Source: Hetaerina americana (taxonomy: Eukaryota; Arthropoda; Insecta; Odonata; Calopterygidae). Taken from it: a stretch of 64,000 bases of DNA. Shown here one piece after another: positions 1 through 15,690 of this stretch. The stretch lies in assembly GCA_022747635.1 (NCBI GenBank), contig JAKTNV010000005.1, forward strand, positions 35,079,836 to 35,143,835. The letters are read 5' to 3'. Under the pieces are notes generated by a model that was given only the letters and a program-made list of their open reading frames with translations, did no database searches and had not been told where the DNA came from. Position numbers and translations under genes: made by a program. The stretch's first letter is position 1. The number at the start of each line of letters is the position of its first letter.

Positions 1-3000
1 TGGCCCTGACGTGGGAACGGGAGAAATTGGGAGCTTCGGGAATCGCGTCAGGTGGCTCGAGCGTGAGGGTGAACGCCACGCCGCGGGATGGTGGGTGGGT
101 AGGGTGGTGGCGGAGTATGAGCCGTTCCGCAGTTGGTATCGGGAAGGGGGAGGAGAAAGTGGGGTGAAGGGAGCGTGGAAGGGTTTTTGGGGCCTGCGGA
201 AAATGAACTAGGATCGCCCGGTTAGTGGGAAGGGGTCGAGGGAACGTGGAAGTGGGTGGGAAGGGAGTGGCGAGTAGCGGGTGGAGAGGGGCCTTGGGAA
301 CACTTCGGGATTGTGATATGGACAGATGAGCGTTAAAAAAGGGAAGGGCTGATTTGGAGGGACGCCCGGGGGATTGGGTGGAACGTGGATGATGGACGGC
401 GGATCGCTTCGGAAAATTTACTCCGCGAAAACGAAAAATAAAATAATTAAATTAATCTCGGACGAGGCGTAATTCCGAAGAAATATAATGAGCCGACCGA
501 AAAATTCCATCCCCTGGTGGAATACGTGTTTATTCAATGACACCGGTGAGCATGTAATCCTTATGTCCTCTAAACTCCACGGTAATCGGCATTACCATCC
601 GCTCCCAACCCTTACTGCACAGGAAAGCAGAAAGGGTTCCGCTCGAAAAAAAATGGTATTAGGATAGCTCACTTTTTTCTCTCCGAACCCCTCTCTCTTT
701 TTCTCTCAAATTTTTTCGTTTCCTTTTCGGACATTCCTGATGGTTTGGGTGTCAAAAAAACGCTTCCATTTCTCGGACGGGGGCTATATTGGTTTGAAAA
801 GGGGAGTGCACGTTCCACCCTTTCGCCTCTGATTTTTTTTGCCGCAACTGTCAGATGATGGCTGCGTCAAAGGGGTGGGCGGTCGAGACGGACGAAATTG
901 GACTAGAAACGTTGTGGCGATAGAAGGAAACCTCGGTCGCCGCTCAATGAACGGAAGGGGTTTACCTACTACTTATAATGAAAATTGGAGTGTTGGGAAG
1001 AGGAGGGAAAAGTCCATCACGCGCTCGCGTCGGACATCACATCAGAATGCCAAAATCTGGAAAGCGTGATTTTTTTCCCAGTTGTTTCTCAAAGCAAAGA
1101 CTGCTGCGACAAGGGGTTATTAGGTTCCCACGCTCAATTTTCGCGCATGGAGACTCATAGTCCCGAAATTTGGTTAACTGGAACTTGGGACTAAAAATAA
1201 AATGAATATATGCATGACCGTGCAAGCTACGGGTCGTCGAAGGAAGGTCGATTGTTTGTAAGAGTATGATGCTCTATTTCCATCGAACGAATTCGGAAAA
1301 CTCGATAAATTGATTTATATGCAATCCCTATTCAGCATTCTCGGTCCATTAGATAAATGAACTACTTCTTTTTAAGAAATAATAATTAAGATGATTATGA
1401 GTATTTTGTATAGACTTTTTCTGGGAACATTTTTACCTGCATTATTTTTCTGTGATGTGCGTGCATCTACTCAAAACTAAGTAAGCATGTACGTATATCA
1501 GAATCAACTTCATTTTACAAACTCAAATAAATTGAAGAAATTCCTCCTTTGGGATATGTGTTTAATCGTAACCTTCAATATCATAATGCTACAGTTGTTA
1601 AATTGCCTTTTTCTTAACCTGAAATTGCATAAAGATTGTAATAACATGGCCCCAATTTCGCTAATATACCGAAGGGTTGCTTCAAATTAGTTTAGGTTTC
1701 TTACAACTCTTTGTTCGGCGGCATATTTTTGCCAGCTCATGATACCGCAGGATTTCGAAGTATTTCCCAGTAATATAGATCTCAATCCTCTGTACTATCT
1801 CTTCTGGCACCATTTTTTCCAAATGAGCCGAGTGCATAAGCTTAATTTGTGACAAACTTTCACATCCAGAGTTTTAACCCATGATCCACAACCGGGTGGC
1901 TGTACTGAAAGGGTTTAAGATGGAATATTTGAATGTTTTGTAATGGTTAACTACATATGTATAAAATTAAATGAAATGTCTTCAGTTCACCAAAGATGAT
2001 TAAACAAAGTAAATGACGTACTTTAATGTGTAGTTGATTTATCATAAATTTAGAACTCCAATATTCCGAATTTTTCGCTTAGACTACTGGTATTGCTCGG
2101 CTACACAATGGCGTACTTTTTCATGTGTCGAAGAAAGTGAAAACTTTCGAGAGACTTGTGAAAGGAGTGGTGGGATTTGAGAATCTTCCCAGTCAGGGTG
2201 CCCTGAGGTACCAATAAATTTGAGAACGTTCCCCCGGAACTTTAACCCTCTTCTCAATTCCACAAAACAAACGGGAAGAAAGAACAAACGATGGCACCTT
2301 ACCTTGGAAAAACAGCCTTTTCTGCACTCGGGAGAGGCATGGGATGTTGCTGGAGACCGCTGTAAATGGGGCGAAAAATTACGACTACGGTGCTGGGAGT
2401 TGACCTTGGGCGCTTAGAGGGCAATAAAGGTGTCCTTCTCCACGCCCCTCACGCATTTCACCGAGAGCGCCATTTCGTCTTTAAACCCCACTTCCACGGC
2501 AATGGGAGATAGGGACGGAGGTCCTTCGGCGAGGGCGATTGTTTCCTGGGGTTCCGACGGGAGAGAAGCAGAGGGAATGTAATTGAAAGAAAATGCCATG
2601 TAATTGATTATCAAGCGAGGAAGAAAATAATGGAGAAAGGTCGATTTGGAGAGGAAAATCACAGCAACTAAGAGGCCCATTTTATATCGTCACAAATTTA
2701 AATGGAATTCGGTAAATAACATCAGGATATTACTCGCTATCACCCTGAGCCATCCATTTGATGAACTGGCGTGGGTCGGAGATACATTCTTGTGCGGTAT
2801 AGCTCAGCACCTTGGATTTCAATAATTCACCCGCTACCTGTATAATGGACTCATCTCCCTCTGGCTGGACTCACTTTCTTTCTATGCATGACTCTTTCGA
2901 CAATCTAATTATACAAACATGATATTTGTAAATAATATAAACTAACTTGCAAAGCAACAATATTTCCGAACTCAAACATACGGAATCGCGTATTAAGGAT

Positions 3001-6000
3001 TTTCAGCAAATTTTTAAGACTTGATCATACCATTATTATGGTTCAGTTGGCCAAACCACATTGGTCACATGTTAAATTACTTGACTACTTCAAGTACCAG
3101 AATATGCCACAAATATGATGAAATCAGTGGCACAATTGTAGAGTTTTCGTGAAATCTACAAAGTTATTTCCAATCCTCAACCTGTGAAAACCTTATTAAT
3201 TTTTTACATTTTTTTATCATGCATTATTGTAACATGATCCCTAATAGTCATAGAATCACTAAGAGTGACTTCTTGCGACCTCAAAACGTCATCAAACACG
3301 CAAAGTGTTGAAGAAAGTGAAATAAAAATTGTAGAAATCGATTTGAATTTGAAAGTGTCAGCTATCTTTTTACGTTTCTTGAAATAATGAAGCCTGTGAC
3401 GGTCAGCTGGCCTTATAGTCTTCTTCATACTCGAAGTGCTTTGAATGATAAAATTGGAAGGGTATGTAATGAGTATATAAAAACTAAATAAGATATCGTA
3501 GGAACATAATCAGAAGTGTTAATTTATACCTCCCGTATTATGAGGAAAATACAAAGGAAATTCCTACGGGAACAATTATGCAATGTGAAATACAATGAGT
3601 GAAAGTAGTGCAAGGGTAAAAAGATAAGAAAACGACTAGAAACCAAAGCGTTGAAGCACTAAAAGGAATAAAGGAAAATATTGGGGGAAATTTTGCCGGA
3701 GTTGAAAAAAGAAGAATAGCGGGTTGTAGTAACTGAGCAGAGTCAATTCACCCTCAAATCGTGAAGGCATTCAAATTCAAAGTGAGCGAGTCAAAATGTT
3801 TTTTTAACTTACAATATTTACTCATTTGGCAAACAATGCCCTAAACATATTATTTTCTTAGCACTCGTTTCATTAAACTACTCGATTGCAGGAGAGTGCA
3901 TTGGTTTCAGGTCTTCTAGCTTAGAATTTAGCCCCTTCATTGAACGAGAACAATGGAAACGTCGCGACCGAACTATAAGATCATGATGAGACTAGACGCT
4001 TCCCTAGCGAAATACATTTAGCGAGAGGACGTGGATGCAATCTTGACGATCCGCGCCGACGTGGAATAAGATCAAAGCCGGTGTTCGACGCCGGGAGAAA
4101 CGGCGTGAGCGTAACACGGCTTGACGATGACGAATTACACGGGGGTTAAAGGATAAGTGAAGGAACGCGAGCGTTCTCAGCGAGCCCGTCCAGTGGGATA
4201 CTGGAACCAGTGGGAAGGAGGCCTAGCCGCAGGTGGCGTCGTAGCGCTAAGACATATCTCAATTATCATATTTGGTGATTAAACACCTGCCCACGGCCAC
4301 GAGAGGCGCGAGGTTAAGTGGAGACGGATGAGGGGGAGTGGAAAGATACGTTTTTGCACCGATGTTATCTGCCGCTTGGATCGCCAGTCATTAATCAGCG
4401 CTTAATTGCGAGGATTAAAATAGCGAGAGGGACGTCGAATATCACTCATAAATCCGTCATGGGGAAATGGCGACCGCAGCTCTCCGGGGTGGCGGGAAAT
4501 TATGTGAAGGAGTAGGAGGTGAACAATTTAGGATCGCGGACCGGAGGAAGGGATGGTCGGGACGCCATGGGGCGATTAAAATTGCTCTTATTATTGCTAT
4601 CTTTCCGCGAATCGTTGGGGAACAAGCGTTTTTACAACATTTTCCACGGCGGTGACACACCATAAACGGAGAAAAATGAAAATTGGCCAAATCTCTACTA
4701 AATGATTCCACTAACAACTTGGAGATGTGATAGTTGGGGTCCCTAACGACTCTGCCGGTGTTCTATACGAGTTTAAAGCTAGAAAGCATTTACGATATTA
4801 TTTTCACGGCGCCAAGTTTGCCTGGAACCGCGACGCCGTCGTGTCGGAATAGAAGTGTCATTATTTTAAGGTCAATTGTGCCCTCACATTCCTTCAGTGA
4901 GGTAGGTACACGTATAAGAAGAGTTTCCGAATGAGGTACAAGAAGCGTTATTCCTTTCTCATCCTTTCCTATATAATTTTTTCACAATGTCAAGACGAAC
5001 GCCATACTACGGGTATGCTAGCGAGCGAGCAACACAAGGAGGACATTTTAATATGTATCTATAAAGAGCAGCAGTCAATTTTTGTGGTTTAAATGCATCC
5101 TTTTTTCTATTTTTAAATCATTTTTATACAACCATTCAGAGAAAATCGCAAGCATGATCACTGGCATCACAGTAAATATTTAAGTTATTGTAATTTTACA
5201 GTTTTTATTCTGAACGTGGAACCAAATTTGAAGAGCTTGACACGGCGTTGGGGGTTTTCCCTTCAAAGGTGAAAAAGATTTTTCTCCAAAAAGTACTGTA
5301 ATAGATAAATTAGATAAAAAATGAAATATCTTTTTATTCTAGTCCACTCCAGTATCAGTTGAGTTGATGGTCAAGCTAATAAAATATTCAACGCTTTTCA
5401 ATTCATTGTATTTTTTATGTGTTCTGATTTGTATTCTCATAATGCATGAATTTTTCCTGTTACAACAAATGAGCACAATATTTTTTCCGATAAAAAACCA
5501 TTTCTTCTGTATTGCTCATTTATATACACTAGAACCACCAAAACATTTCTAGTCCTTTTAAGAGAAGGCTGCCCCCAAAAGGAATACAAGATATTTCTCT
5601 TTTTTGGTTGGTAATACCATTTCTTTTTTGTTGTATTTCTGATATGCTAACGAATGAGTAAAATATACATCATAATTATATTCCCTACACACTTATGTAA
5701 ATTACTGGATGACCTTGACTCGCGGTGATATGATAATTTCGTATAAATTAGACCAACCACTTCGACTAATAATAAAATAAAACCGTCTTCTACAAGTCTG
5801 GATCATCAATGCAAAGGAATATCACAATATTATGTAATGAATATTTTTTTCAGCAGGCGAGCGAAGATACACAAGTATATGGTTTCCCATAGAATGTAAT
5901 ATTAGTTACATCAGTCAAAACTTGAATGAGAATGACTTCACAAAGAGAAGTTTAATGTCACTTGCCCCAGCTGTAATTGTCCCGATGAGTGATAAGGCCC

Positions 6001-8778
6001 TTTCAAGTCATTAGTGCCAAAGAGCACAATGCGCTGAAAATTATCAATCAATCGGCCAGTAAATTAAATTCAGCGTGTACCTACCTAGATATAATCTTGT
6101 TCATCATAAAATGGCTGTGCTGCGACGCGAAGATAAATTTGAACGATTTGAATTCTGCGTTAGATTGCGTCAAAATTTTAATATCATTTGAATTTCAGCT
6201 CACGCGTATTTTATAAGGGAAGCCATAAACGAAACTAATTAAGGTTGTAAAGGCTAAAAATGTAAACATAAGATATATTTCGCAACAGGCAGGTGAGAAA
6301 AGGTGAGATTAGAATGAGAATGCCTGAAAAAGGATGTTTGAAATTAAGAGACCGTAAAGGGATTCTCATAGGAGATAGGTGGCATACAATATTTTGGGCA
6401 ACAAGGGCGTTTTCATAACTATGACATAGCTGTAATTAGTTAGAGTTGAACATATTTACGGTGAATCGACAACAATAGAGAATTTATAAGTCTTAGAAAT
6501 ACACCCTGTCGTTTTATAAATGTTAAGTCGTAAAATAAAATGCGTTAAAAGCCGTCCTAATGTATAAATAATTTCATTAGTAATTGATGGAATATGACTT
6601 TTTTGTTTCCGAAATTCAAAATGGCACAATAAAATAGTCGCAGATTTATTGAAATTGATTAAGAAGTTATCCCCCTGATCGAGGCACTCAATAAATAACC
6701 CGAGCAGAATGTTTTGTCTATGTTTTGCATTCTAATATCCGCTAAATTATCAGTCGCCTTGATGAGTCCAATCAGCTCTTAAAATACGGGATCATTAGGA
6801 CATATCATGCAATGGCATCCTCTGCCAGCTACAACCACAACCACAACTTCCCTAGTAATATTACGTCAAGTTTATGGCCAGTTTTGTCGAGAGCGGAAAC
6901 TGAAATTTTACCCGAATTGGGTAGATTGTTTTATAAAACCAATGAGAAAGTAGAAGTGTCAATTTAGTCGTATTCTTTTGATCTCATTGGTCCAATTAAT
7001 GATAAACTCAGTGTAACTCATCGGAATTCATTTCCTCAGCTAAATCAAACCAGAACCGCCAAAATGGTGATTTATGTATTTACGCAACAATTTAAACTGT
7101 TTGACATTTATCTAAGTTGATTCATACTCCTACTCCCTCTCTCCTTCAGAGTATCACGACATTTAACATGGGCCACTTTTAGAAGATGTAGCGGGATGAA
7201 AATGCTTGTGCTTAAAGTAACACCGTCGTGTAAACATTTTGAGGCGTTCTCCTTCGGAACCATTGGCACGCTTTTTGATGACTTGAGAATCTAAAATTCA
7301 TGTCAATGATTATTGAGGATTATGAGAGATATGTAAAATGTTGAGCCGTCAACAAACTGCCGTATGTAATTGATGGGATAAACTTTCTATTAAATTCATC
7401 ATAACATTCTAAATGTAGGGCATTGTTACTGCAGCCATATGACTCTCTTCATTGCTGTTCTTTTCAATTCCAGGTGCATTGTAACATACATGGATTATGA
7501 ATTTGATATTATGCAGGAATTTCTTTCTTGGCCTTCCCCTTCCTTTTAATTCATGGATTTGTACTTCCATTTTACTCTCTGAGAAGTTCTTACGTCTCAG
7601 AACTTCGAGAAAATATAATTTTCCTTTTTATAAGCTCTCCTATTAAGATTTAAAAAAAATACTGAGAGAAAAAATGTATAATATTAACGCTCCATAAATT
7701 TTGTTCATAAAATCTGCATAACCTGAGCAACTGTTTTTTAAGTCAGGTCAAGTAGATGAAATGAAAGTCCGAGTACTGTTTCTATAAGGAATTGAAACAA
7801 AAAATATTATATATTCTATCGTTTCAGGCTTCACTTCGTGGAAGTAATTGATATCCATTATTGAAATAGAAAGAAAGACTCGTATTATATTTTGACTATT
7901 ATTCATACGGTAAGACCTGTTGCCCTGGAAACGGAAGGTACAATGCCTTGAAAACTTCCAACTGTCTCGAGAACGCAGACCCAATCCAGAGAAAGTTCCT
8001 TGAAAACTCAGAATTTTCAGTCTTTAAACTTGGCACAAATACATGATATATTTGGTGAATTATTCCAGTGAATCAGAGCTCGGCCCGTTCTGCATGTCCT
8101 AATCAGAAAAGTGAAATATACTATATAATGGCAAGCGGGAAAACCTTATGCGCGGGGACATCTCCGATCGTGTACAATTTCTGACCTCCGTTCCTTGTAA
8201 TTGTGGTCATCTAAAGTATGAATCCAGCATAACCAGCTTGTTTGTTATGCGTGAATAAAATTTATATATTTATAATCATAAAATTTCTAATGATTCCAAA
8301 GAGTGAATTTCTCTTGTTGCTGCCAAAAACTTCCAAAAATCTGTTACAATGCTGGCCCGATTGATTGTTTGATTGAATTTATTGTTTTATTAAAAATTAC
8401 TAAAATAAATCAGCCGAAGACTAAGCATGTCTAAAACCACAAAAACCAGGGTGTACACACAGGAGTGAGGAAGAATGGCCATCAGATTATGCATCCATGG
8501 TATCTATCTATGACTTAAATGCTCAATGTCCTTCATAATTACAAATTCACATTACTCGCTACTTCTCGAGAGACAAAAATGGACCTCCATGACGACGGAC
8601 CACTTGTTCGGGAGTTAAAAGGTTTTATTTAGGGATACCTAAAACTTTTTGATTGACGAAAACATCGATGTAGTTAGAGAATTAGTCTCAAAAATGCTGA
8701 TTGTCCGATTAAAAATACTTTTTCACTTAAAATTCAATCGTATAGACCTTTCTCATTCTAGAATATGGTTTGAGAACT
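1..8778. other. No recognisable gene; AT-rich DNA with two GC-richer islands
   Basis: Open frames here are all under about 90 codons, lack recognisable motifs and overlap one another on both strands. Bases 1-400 are G-rich on the plus strand and about 4000-4720 is CpG-richer than its surroundings; the rest is AT-rich with many short homopolymers. I see no terminal repeats, RNA gene or transposon protein. The stretch is most simply intergenic or intronic DNA. A diverged ancient repeat could be present without being readable by eye. Confidence 0.6.
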
Positions 8779-8848
8779 GTTAAATGGCACAACTACACAT
8801 TAGTTTCATAAATGTTAAATGACACAACTACTCATCAGTTTCATAAAT
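8779..8848. repeat. Two-copy 35-bp tandem repeat
   Basis: Units 8779-8813 and 8814-8848 both begin GTTAAATG, continue with CACAACTAC and end TTTCATAAAT. They differ at only a few positions. This is a small local duplication with no coding capacity. Confidence 0.8.
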
Positions 8849-11800
8849 GCGTATACAATCACGGGCGAATAGGCGAAAATTGGAGCAGGTGAAACCTTCT
8901 CCAATATCCTGAAAAGCAGTGGCGCGCAGATACTAAGGTATTTTAGAGCGAAGTAAAACTATCGTACCCCAAGTGCCCAGGAGCTGATGAATGCCAACAT
9001 TACAGGCGTTTTCAACTCTCCCCGAGTCTCGGGTCACCGGTGATTACCTAGAGAATTTTGGAATAATAGTACTGGCAAATAGATTTTAGAATTTTCTTTT
9101 TCATCCATTTGAGGGACGTACCGGGTCAAGTCCTTTTCCATCGGAGATGGTAAATGAAGATGCAGGGATATGGGCTGTGCGAGCTTTTCGTATATAACGA
9201 TTAGCGCTTCTTGAGTTGCTTTGGATGACATTTAAAGCGGGACTTTGATTTTTTTATCTCTATGGGGTAGGGCTCGCTTTTATGGAATGAGAGAAAAGTG
9301 AGTTCTCTGGGATGAAGACGATGAAATACTCGTTAGTGGTCTTGTATGGGCGATGGACATGAACTGTAGACTATTGGGCGCTACTGATTGGAGGGCCCAG
9401 GCTAAAATACGGCTCTGGACAAGTGGAGATTCTTTCAAGCTGGTTGACTTTTCGGGTACCGGATTTTCCTCGAAAACTGCAACAGGCACAGAGAAAGAAA
9501 ATGGCCCTTTGGCCTATTGCGTGAAATTCACTCAACCTATAGCCAATGTATACGAGGCTATTACCTCGTATTCAAATTTAAAAGTCGGATTGGTGTTCCT
9601 TTTTGATGGAGTAATGCATCTTATGATGCAGGAAGAGGGACAGAATTTGCGATTGAGAAGATAGACAATATTTTTTGGATGCCAAAGTGTAATGGTGCTG
9701 GCGAGGTAGTGGGGAAGGGATGATGAGGAAAGTTGGGAGAGTATTTCATCGTGAAAGTTAGCCAAGGTACACGGAGGGTGATTGGCCGAAGCGGCGGTTT
9801 GGTCTATTGAAAAAATGTCTTTTACATGTACATGGTGAAGCAATGAAACTTCTCTGCAGGGTTTTGATTTAAATGGCGGTTAAGCATTTCATTATTGACA
9901 ATAATAATGCGATTGAGTTCTCATGTAATTCTATGTTCTTTTTCTGCACTTAGGATGAGTTTCAAGACTTCTGACAACACAAAGTTTTGGACTACCTAAT
10001 GAATTTCGCTGCTTTAAAAAATTTAAACCCAGAGGAGACATCAGAGGTTCCTCAAAACCAATGCTCCAATAACGAGTGAAGTGAAACAGGATATCGGAAT
10101 TACCTTGGACAAATTTCTTCATGATAAAAAAACTATCTTGGATGAACAATTTTTATATCAGCTCTAAATGCTACTTGAGTACGGACCGGGTTTCCATAAA
10201 TTATGGTATTTCAGGCCTAGCTGAGGATAAGATAATTTTTTAATAATTTATAATCATACCATATACAGTTGATGTGGCGAAGAAAATAAATAGATAGTGA
10301 AGTTACGTAAGACCCACGGATTTTCCTTAAAGTAAGCGATTGAAATGCTTGCATTTGAGTAGACTAAAACACATGATTCAAAAGAGTATGAACACATACA
10401 AATTCAAATGTCAACAGAAATCTGCAACAAAAAAAGCAGATAATGACAGAAACACCAAATAACATTGACAATGACTCATCCTTGTGAGAAAAGAGGGGGA
10501 CAGCTGACTGCTGCTGTAAATCAGTAAAACAAAGTAATTAAATAGCACAGTTGAAGCCCATAAATGGTTAAGACAAGTGGTCGCAATCGGAAGCTTGATG
10601 CCAGGGTGGGCGGAAGGAAGGGAAGAGGAAAACCTGCGGTTCTCAAACCCTGAATCAGCTGCCAATGCCGGAGCTCACACGAGAGTTGAATATTTTTTGT
10701 AACCACGCGAAAATTATGCATAGAATAGTGTCTATGAAAACTTTTTAATTTAGAAAACTCTGTTTACCGTTTGTACGTATGTTTACTCGCTGCCGTTCAA
10801 TAATAAAATACACGCATAATTTATATGCAGTATAATTTTCGATGATTACATTTATCTGATGGTATAAGAACACAGGCCACCATGCGTATAGTAAGAGTGT
10901 ATTTTTCAAAGGTCACTTCAGATGAAATAAATGCCTTATCGATCTTATGTAATTGAACAGTGTAAGAAAAATATATAGTGCTATTCTATTAGGCACGCCA
11001 AAATTGCTGAAGTCTAAAAGAAAATAATGAAATAACACATTACTACCTTTTTATCTATGGTGAATATAGGTAAAGTTAATAATACAGTTATTCTATGGGT
11101 ATATATAGTGAAATAAACCTCAAAAAAACTCTATTTTCTTAACTTCTCTCTCATTATATTAAAAATAGAGAAGAAGAAATAATGATACCAGCTGGATTAT
11201 TGCCCTGGAAATTCTCTTAAAAACGTTTTATGTATACGTGATGGCGAAATGTGAAATAAACAAAGTTTCTACTCTATTTTAACTGATGCAATAAGTTGCC
11301 TTTAATTTGCAATATTCAACTATCTACCACAGAAAGTGAATTGATGCAGACCTTTTATCATCATAGGTAAAAGGTCATTTGCTCGATTTACTTTGAGATA
11401 CTCGTACTAAAACACAAAAAAGTGCTACGTAAATATGAAGTAATTTATCTCAACCAGACTATGTCCAATTTGATTTCTTAACTGTTAAATTTGGAGGCAT
11501 ATTTAAATAAATCGATTAATGATAAAGAGTTATATTTTTGGAAAAAAGACGTGATTAAACTTTGATCAAACAAAAAACAAAGGAAATTTTTATTCACAGC
11601 AGAGCTCTCATCTTCCAGCATTCAAGAACGTCGAATTAAACGGAAATTTTGCAAACTTTAAAATCAAACAAACTTTTTCCCAACGTTCGTGGAGGGACAT
11701 GTGAAACAAAATGCAGTAGAAAAATAGATATCTATTTTTAATTTTTAAAAGAAACCAAAACCTGAATCTTGTAGTTTCAACCTGATAAGTAGATGCACTA

Positions 11801-14800
11801 TAAATAAAAGAGACTTTAACAAAGACTGACTGCAGGTTTGATTTTAGTGGAAATGTAACCAGTCCACCTCTTTTCCTCTAATGTTAGATAATACGATTAT
11901 TTCCGGTTAACAGTTTTCTGGTTTCAGCGGTCAAAAAATTCCAATCGCATGCCTCCATATCTAAAAAGTCGTCAAAAACACACCTGAGCCAAGGCTACCA
12001 AGAAAATTTTCAAAATGTTGTCAGGAATGAATATGCTATGAAAAGATCGTAAGCTAACGGCTCTTCAAGCATTTATTGATAGACTTTTGAATGAAAAGAA
12101 ACGGAAAATCCATTAAATAACGCTTTAAAATCTCTACTGATGAGAATGATAATTTCAATGACACACTAATGACACGGTTATGAGAACATAAAATCTAATC
12201 GCCTTTGTAGTGTTAATATCTTCCTCATGTTTTCCCAAAGACATGAAAGATACATTTTTAATTCAATCATATTCCGTTAACACTCGTTTTTTATTTATCC
12301 AGATTTTTAATTACCCAATGATAAAGACAATTCTAATCCACTCGGCCAATCCATCAAAATATTTCTCTGCTGGAATGCACCCATTCAAAAAAACAATGCT
12401 GGGAATCGACCGAAAAATTATTCTGGCCAAACAGATTAAAATACTTCACAACACTTAACGGTTCAATTTATAAAACTGCTGTAATAGGCAAGAAGAAAGC
12501 GGCCATTAACCGTTGGCACCTCAACCCTTCGTAATATCTAGCAGAAACGCTTTCACTGTTCAAATAAAGGCAGAGGTAATGGGAACAAGCAATAAGAATT
12601 TCACTCTCAATCGTTACTTTAGGTTAAAGTCCATAAAACATTTCGATAGCTATTGACCGGCGTGGACTAACACATAAACAAAGTTAGTGCCTCGACCGGA
12701 AACATTCCAAACTAATATGAGTCGTCATAAAAAAGGTGATTTTAATACCCACGGCCCAAAGTAGTTGAAACTTGTAATTACTTGGTGCGGTAAACATCCG
12801 AACGCATCCGAATATAAAATAAATTCTGCCCCCTGAGAGAAAGGCCGTGAAAGTTTACGCTAAACAATTTCAGCGGCACTTTTCCCCCCACGGTGAGTTG
12901 CAATTTGCTCCGTCTGGCAACGTCGCCTCGCAATCTCCTCCAATCGCCAATCCGAGATCCTTTCAACAAAGAGTCCGTCTCGCCTCGTCTTTATGCTTTT
13001 AAGCCCCTTCGGCGCGCGGGGCAGTTAAAGAAAACAGGAAAGTAATGAAAAAGAGCGTTTATTTTCCTTCTCAACCGTCAATGGGGCTTTAAAACGCCCT
13101 CCGGTCGCGGAGAAGAGGGATAATGAAAAAAATTGAAGGGAGACCAAACAAAAGAAAAACACCTTGTGCTCTTCCTCATAATCGCCCTCGGCGCATCATT
13201 TTTCGGTTTTATTTCCTTCCGAATGATTTCTTCCTTTTTTTTCCTCCTTCTTCGGTTTGGCGTAATCTTCTTTTGCCTTTTGACTCACCCTTCTAGCGAG
13301 CACTGCTTCCATTTTCGAAGCGTTTTACCCGCTAACGATCTCTCTTCGAGTCCCAACTACGTGTCTCGCCCTCCTCATTAATCCACGCGACCGGCTCATC
13401 AGAGCCGCTTTATTTCCCATCATTAGAAGAGCGGCGGAAAAGCATAATATATTTATTTCGCAGTTCGTACAAGTTTCTTCTTTATCATTAATAATTTATT
13501 ACTGAGGCCGTTTCCCCCTATCATCCTTTTCAGTGAGTCGTGGATGGTATACTTATGTGAAATATTGATTTTTCATGAAAATGGAAAGGTTCCAACGTTC
13601 GTGGAAAGAGAGAAGTTTATACTTTTGATGAAATCGAGTATCGGGGAGAACCATTGTTTACGTGTATTGTACCCTGTAACCGAACAACATTGTGTTAATG
13701 CTCAGATCTGTTGGAAAAATAAGAGAGACATACTGAAATATTTCACTCTAAAAACTTAAATAACTTTTTGAAACTTTGTTTCATAATACTTCAATTTTGC
13801 GATTATTTTACTACTTGATGATTATATAAACCAAATGGACTGGTCTCTATAGTGCCAAGTTAACTTCAGTCACAATTCATCAATTAATTGCCAATACTGT
13901 GTTACACAAGTTTGCAATACGGATATTCCCATCAAGAGAGTTCACAGCAGATTTGTTCATTTCGAGGTTTTTTGAAACTGGGCTACCGAGGGTAACATAA
14001 AGGTTACATAACATAACTGTAACATATTTGAATAACAATAGAAAATAAGGAAATGAATCCGATGGTTAAGAACTGAATCAACTTAAATTTTAGTTTTATT
14101 CATTGGCACTCATAACTAGCCCATAATTATAAACTTAATTTTCATTCCTAGTGGTAATCAATATGTTTCTGTACTGGGGAATACAAAATAATTGCTTGCT
14201 AGTCCTCTCTTGCATGTCCTTTTCTTTTGACTGAGAAGAAGATATGTTTCGGCTTAAAATTAGTTTATTTTCAGCAGAACTAACCTTTAGTGCGGGTTTT
14301 CTTCCATCTAACGAGAACTTCAATTTCTGTACTGGGACTACGTACATGACCAGGGAAAACAGACTCTCGTAAATTGTTTTTCGTCGTGATCCTACAATAT
14401 TTCTCCATTTTGACGTTGCTGAAGAATTTACGTCAGGGTTTTCAATATTGTTATATTATATAGACATTTAAATTTTCTACATAGAGCCATTATTCTGAAA
14501 ACATCCTGCGGTTTGTCGATTGGTTCATTATTATTCCAGCCCTGATATGGTCCTTCGTAATTCTCAAGCAGTGAAAATCTTGTTATTTTTGGATAAATTC
14601 TGAAAAAAACACGGAAAAAGCGGACCCCTTACGGAGTAACACATCAACACAGTTTTGCATCTGTTTTTTCACGTGAGCCCTAATTGTTTTGCAAAAATAT
14701 CCGTAATATTTAAAACATTTTATGTGACAAACCTAAATAGGCAACAGTGGTCATTTGAGTAATCGACGCGTAGAAATTGCGTCAGTAGAGATACGTGCGC

Positions 14801-15690
14801 ATTTGGGGAAGAAAGACCTTGAGACGATAAAGAATTAGCCGCATCACATATTAGGTAACATAATGTGTTATCTCTCAACGAGAAATACGAGTACATGTGT
14901 GTGCTTATTTTATAGTCCAATCTGGCGGACCTAGATTCATTCCGGTTGCTCTTACAGGATGAGACATTTAGGTGCAAATGAAAAAGCTTCTACCAGCCTT
15001 AATATTGAAAAACAAATTCTGTTGATGTTTATGATGAATTTCACTCTAGATCCGCCTAAAGCCAAAGGCTGCTTCGGGAAAAACTAACTGCACGCGGTAA
15101 GACGCACCCGATCGCTCTCGTGTTTGAGCCGATGAAAGGCTGATCTGGCCTGCCAAACCTCACATTTTTGAGATACTGGGGATTCTGAATATTTTTGGAA
15201 CCAGGGTGGAAAGAAATTAGTGCAACAAAGAATATTCCGATACCTGAAACGGGAAGAGGGAAAGACCCTGACCACTTATGCCACACCCAGATGCACATAA
15301 TATGCCAACCAAAAGTCAAATTCAAAACTTATTAGATACGTACGTGTACTACATATATTTCACTTCTCTGCCACTCATTGTAACATACACTTATTTATCG
15401 AGAGGACTAAGTATTGTTTAGTGGAAGCGATTTCGTACACCCGAAGAATGACTTGGAAAGGGGAATGTAATGCCTTGGCGTGTAAATCCAAAAGCCGGGT
15501 GTTAAATTCCCGCTGAATTGAACTTCCTCCACCTAGGATTTGAGATGCTCGTAAATGTTCTCGCAGGTTTTGGCTATTCCTCAGTATCCTCAATCCTACG
15601 ACTTTCAAAGCATTTCATCCTATGGTCCAACCGGTCTTTTTTTTCGAATTATTTGTGAGGTACAAAAAGGTAAAAAAAATACGATCGACA
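8849..15690. other. No recognisable gene; AT-rich DNA
   Basis: The longest open frame is about 103 codons (9353-9664, plus). It resembles no family I know and is overlapped by an equally long frame on the other strand, so I do not call it a gene. Bases 12960-13430 are somewhat GC-richer. No element ends, RNA genes or long repeats were seen. Confidence 0.55.

Noticed and set aside
9353..9664. 103-codon plus-strand frame
   Set aside because: Equally long frame on the opposite strand overlaps, no known motif; left as noncoding.
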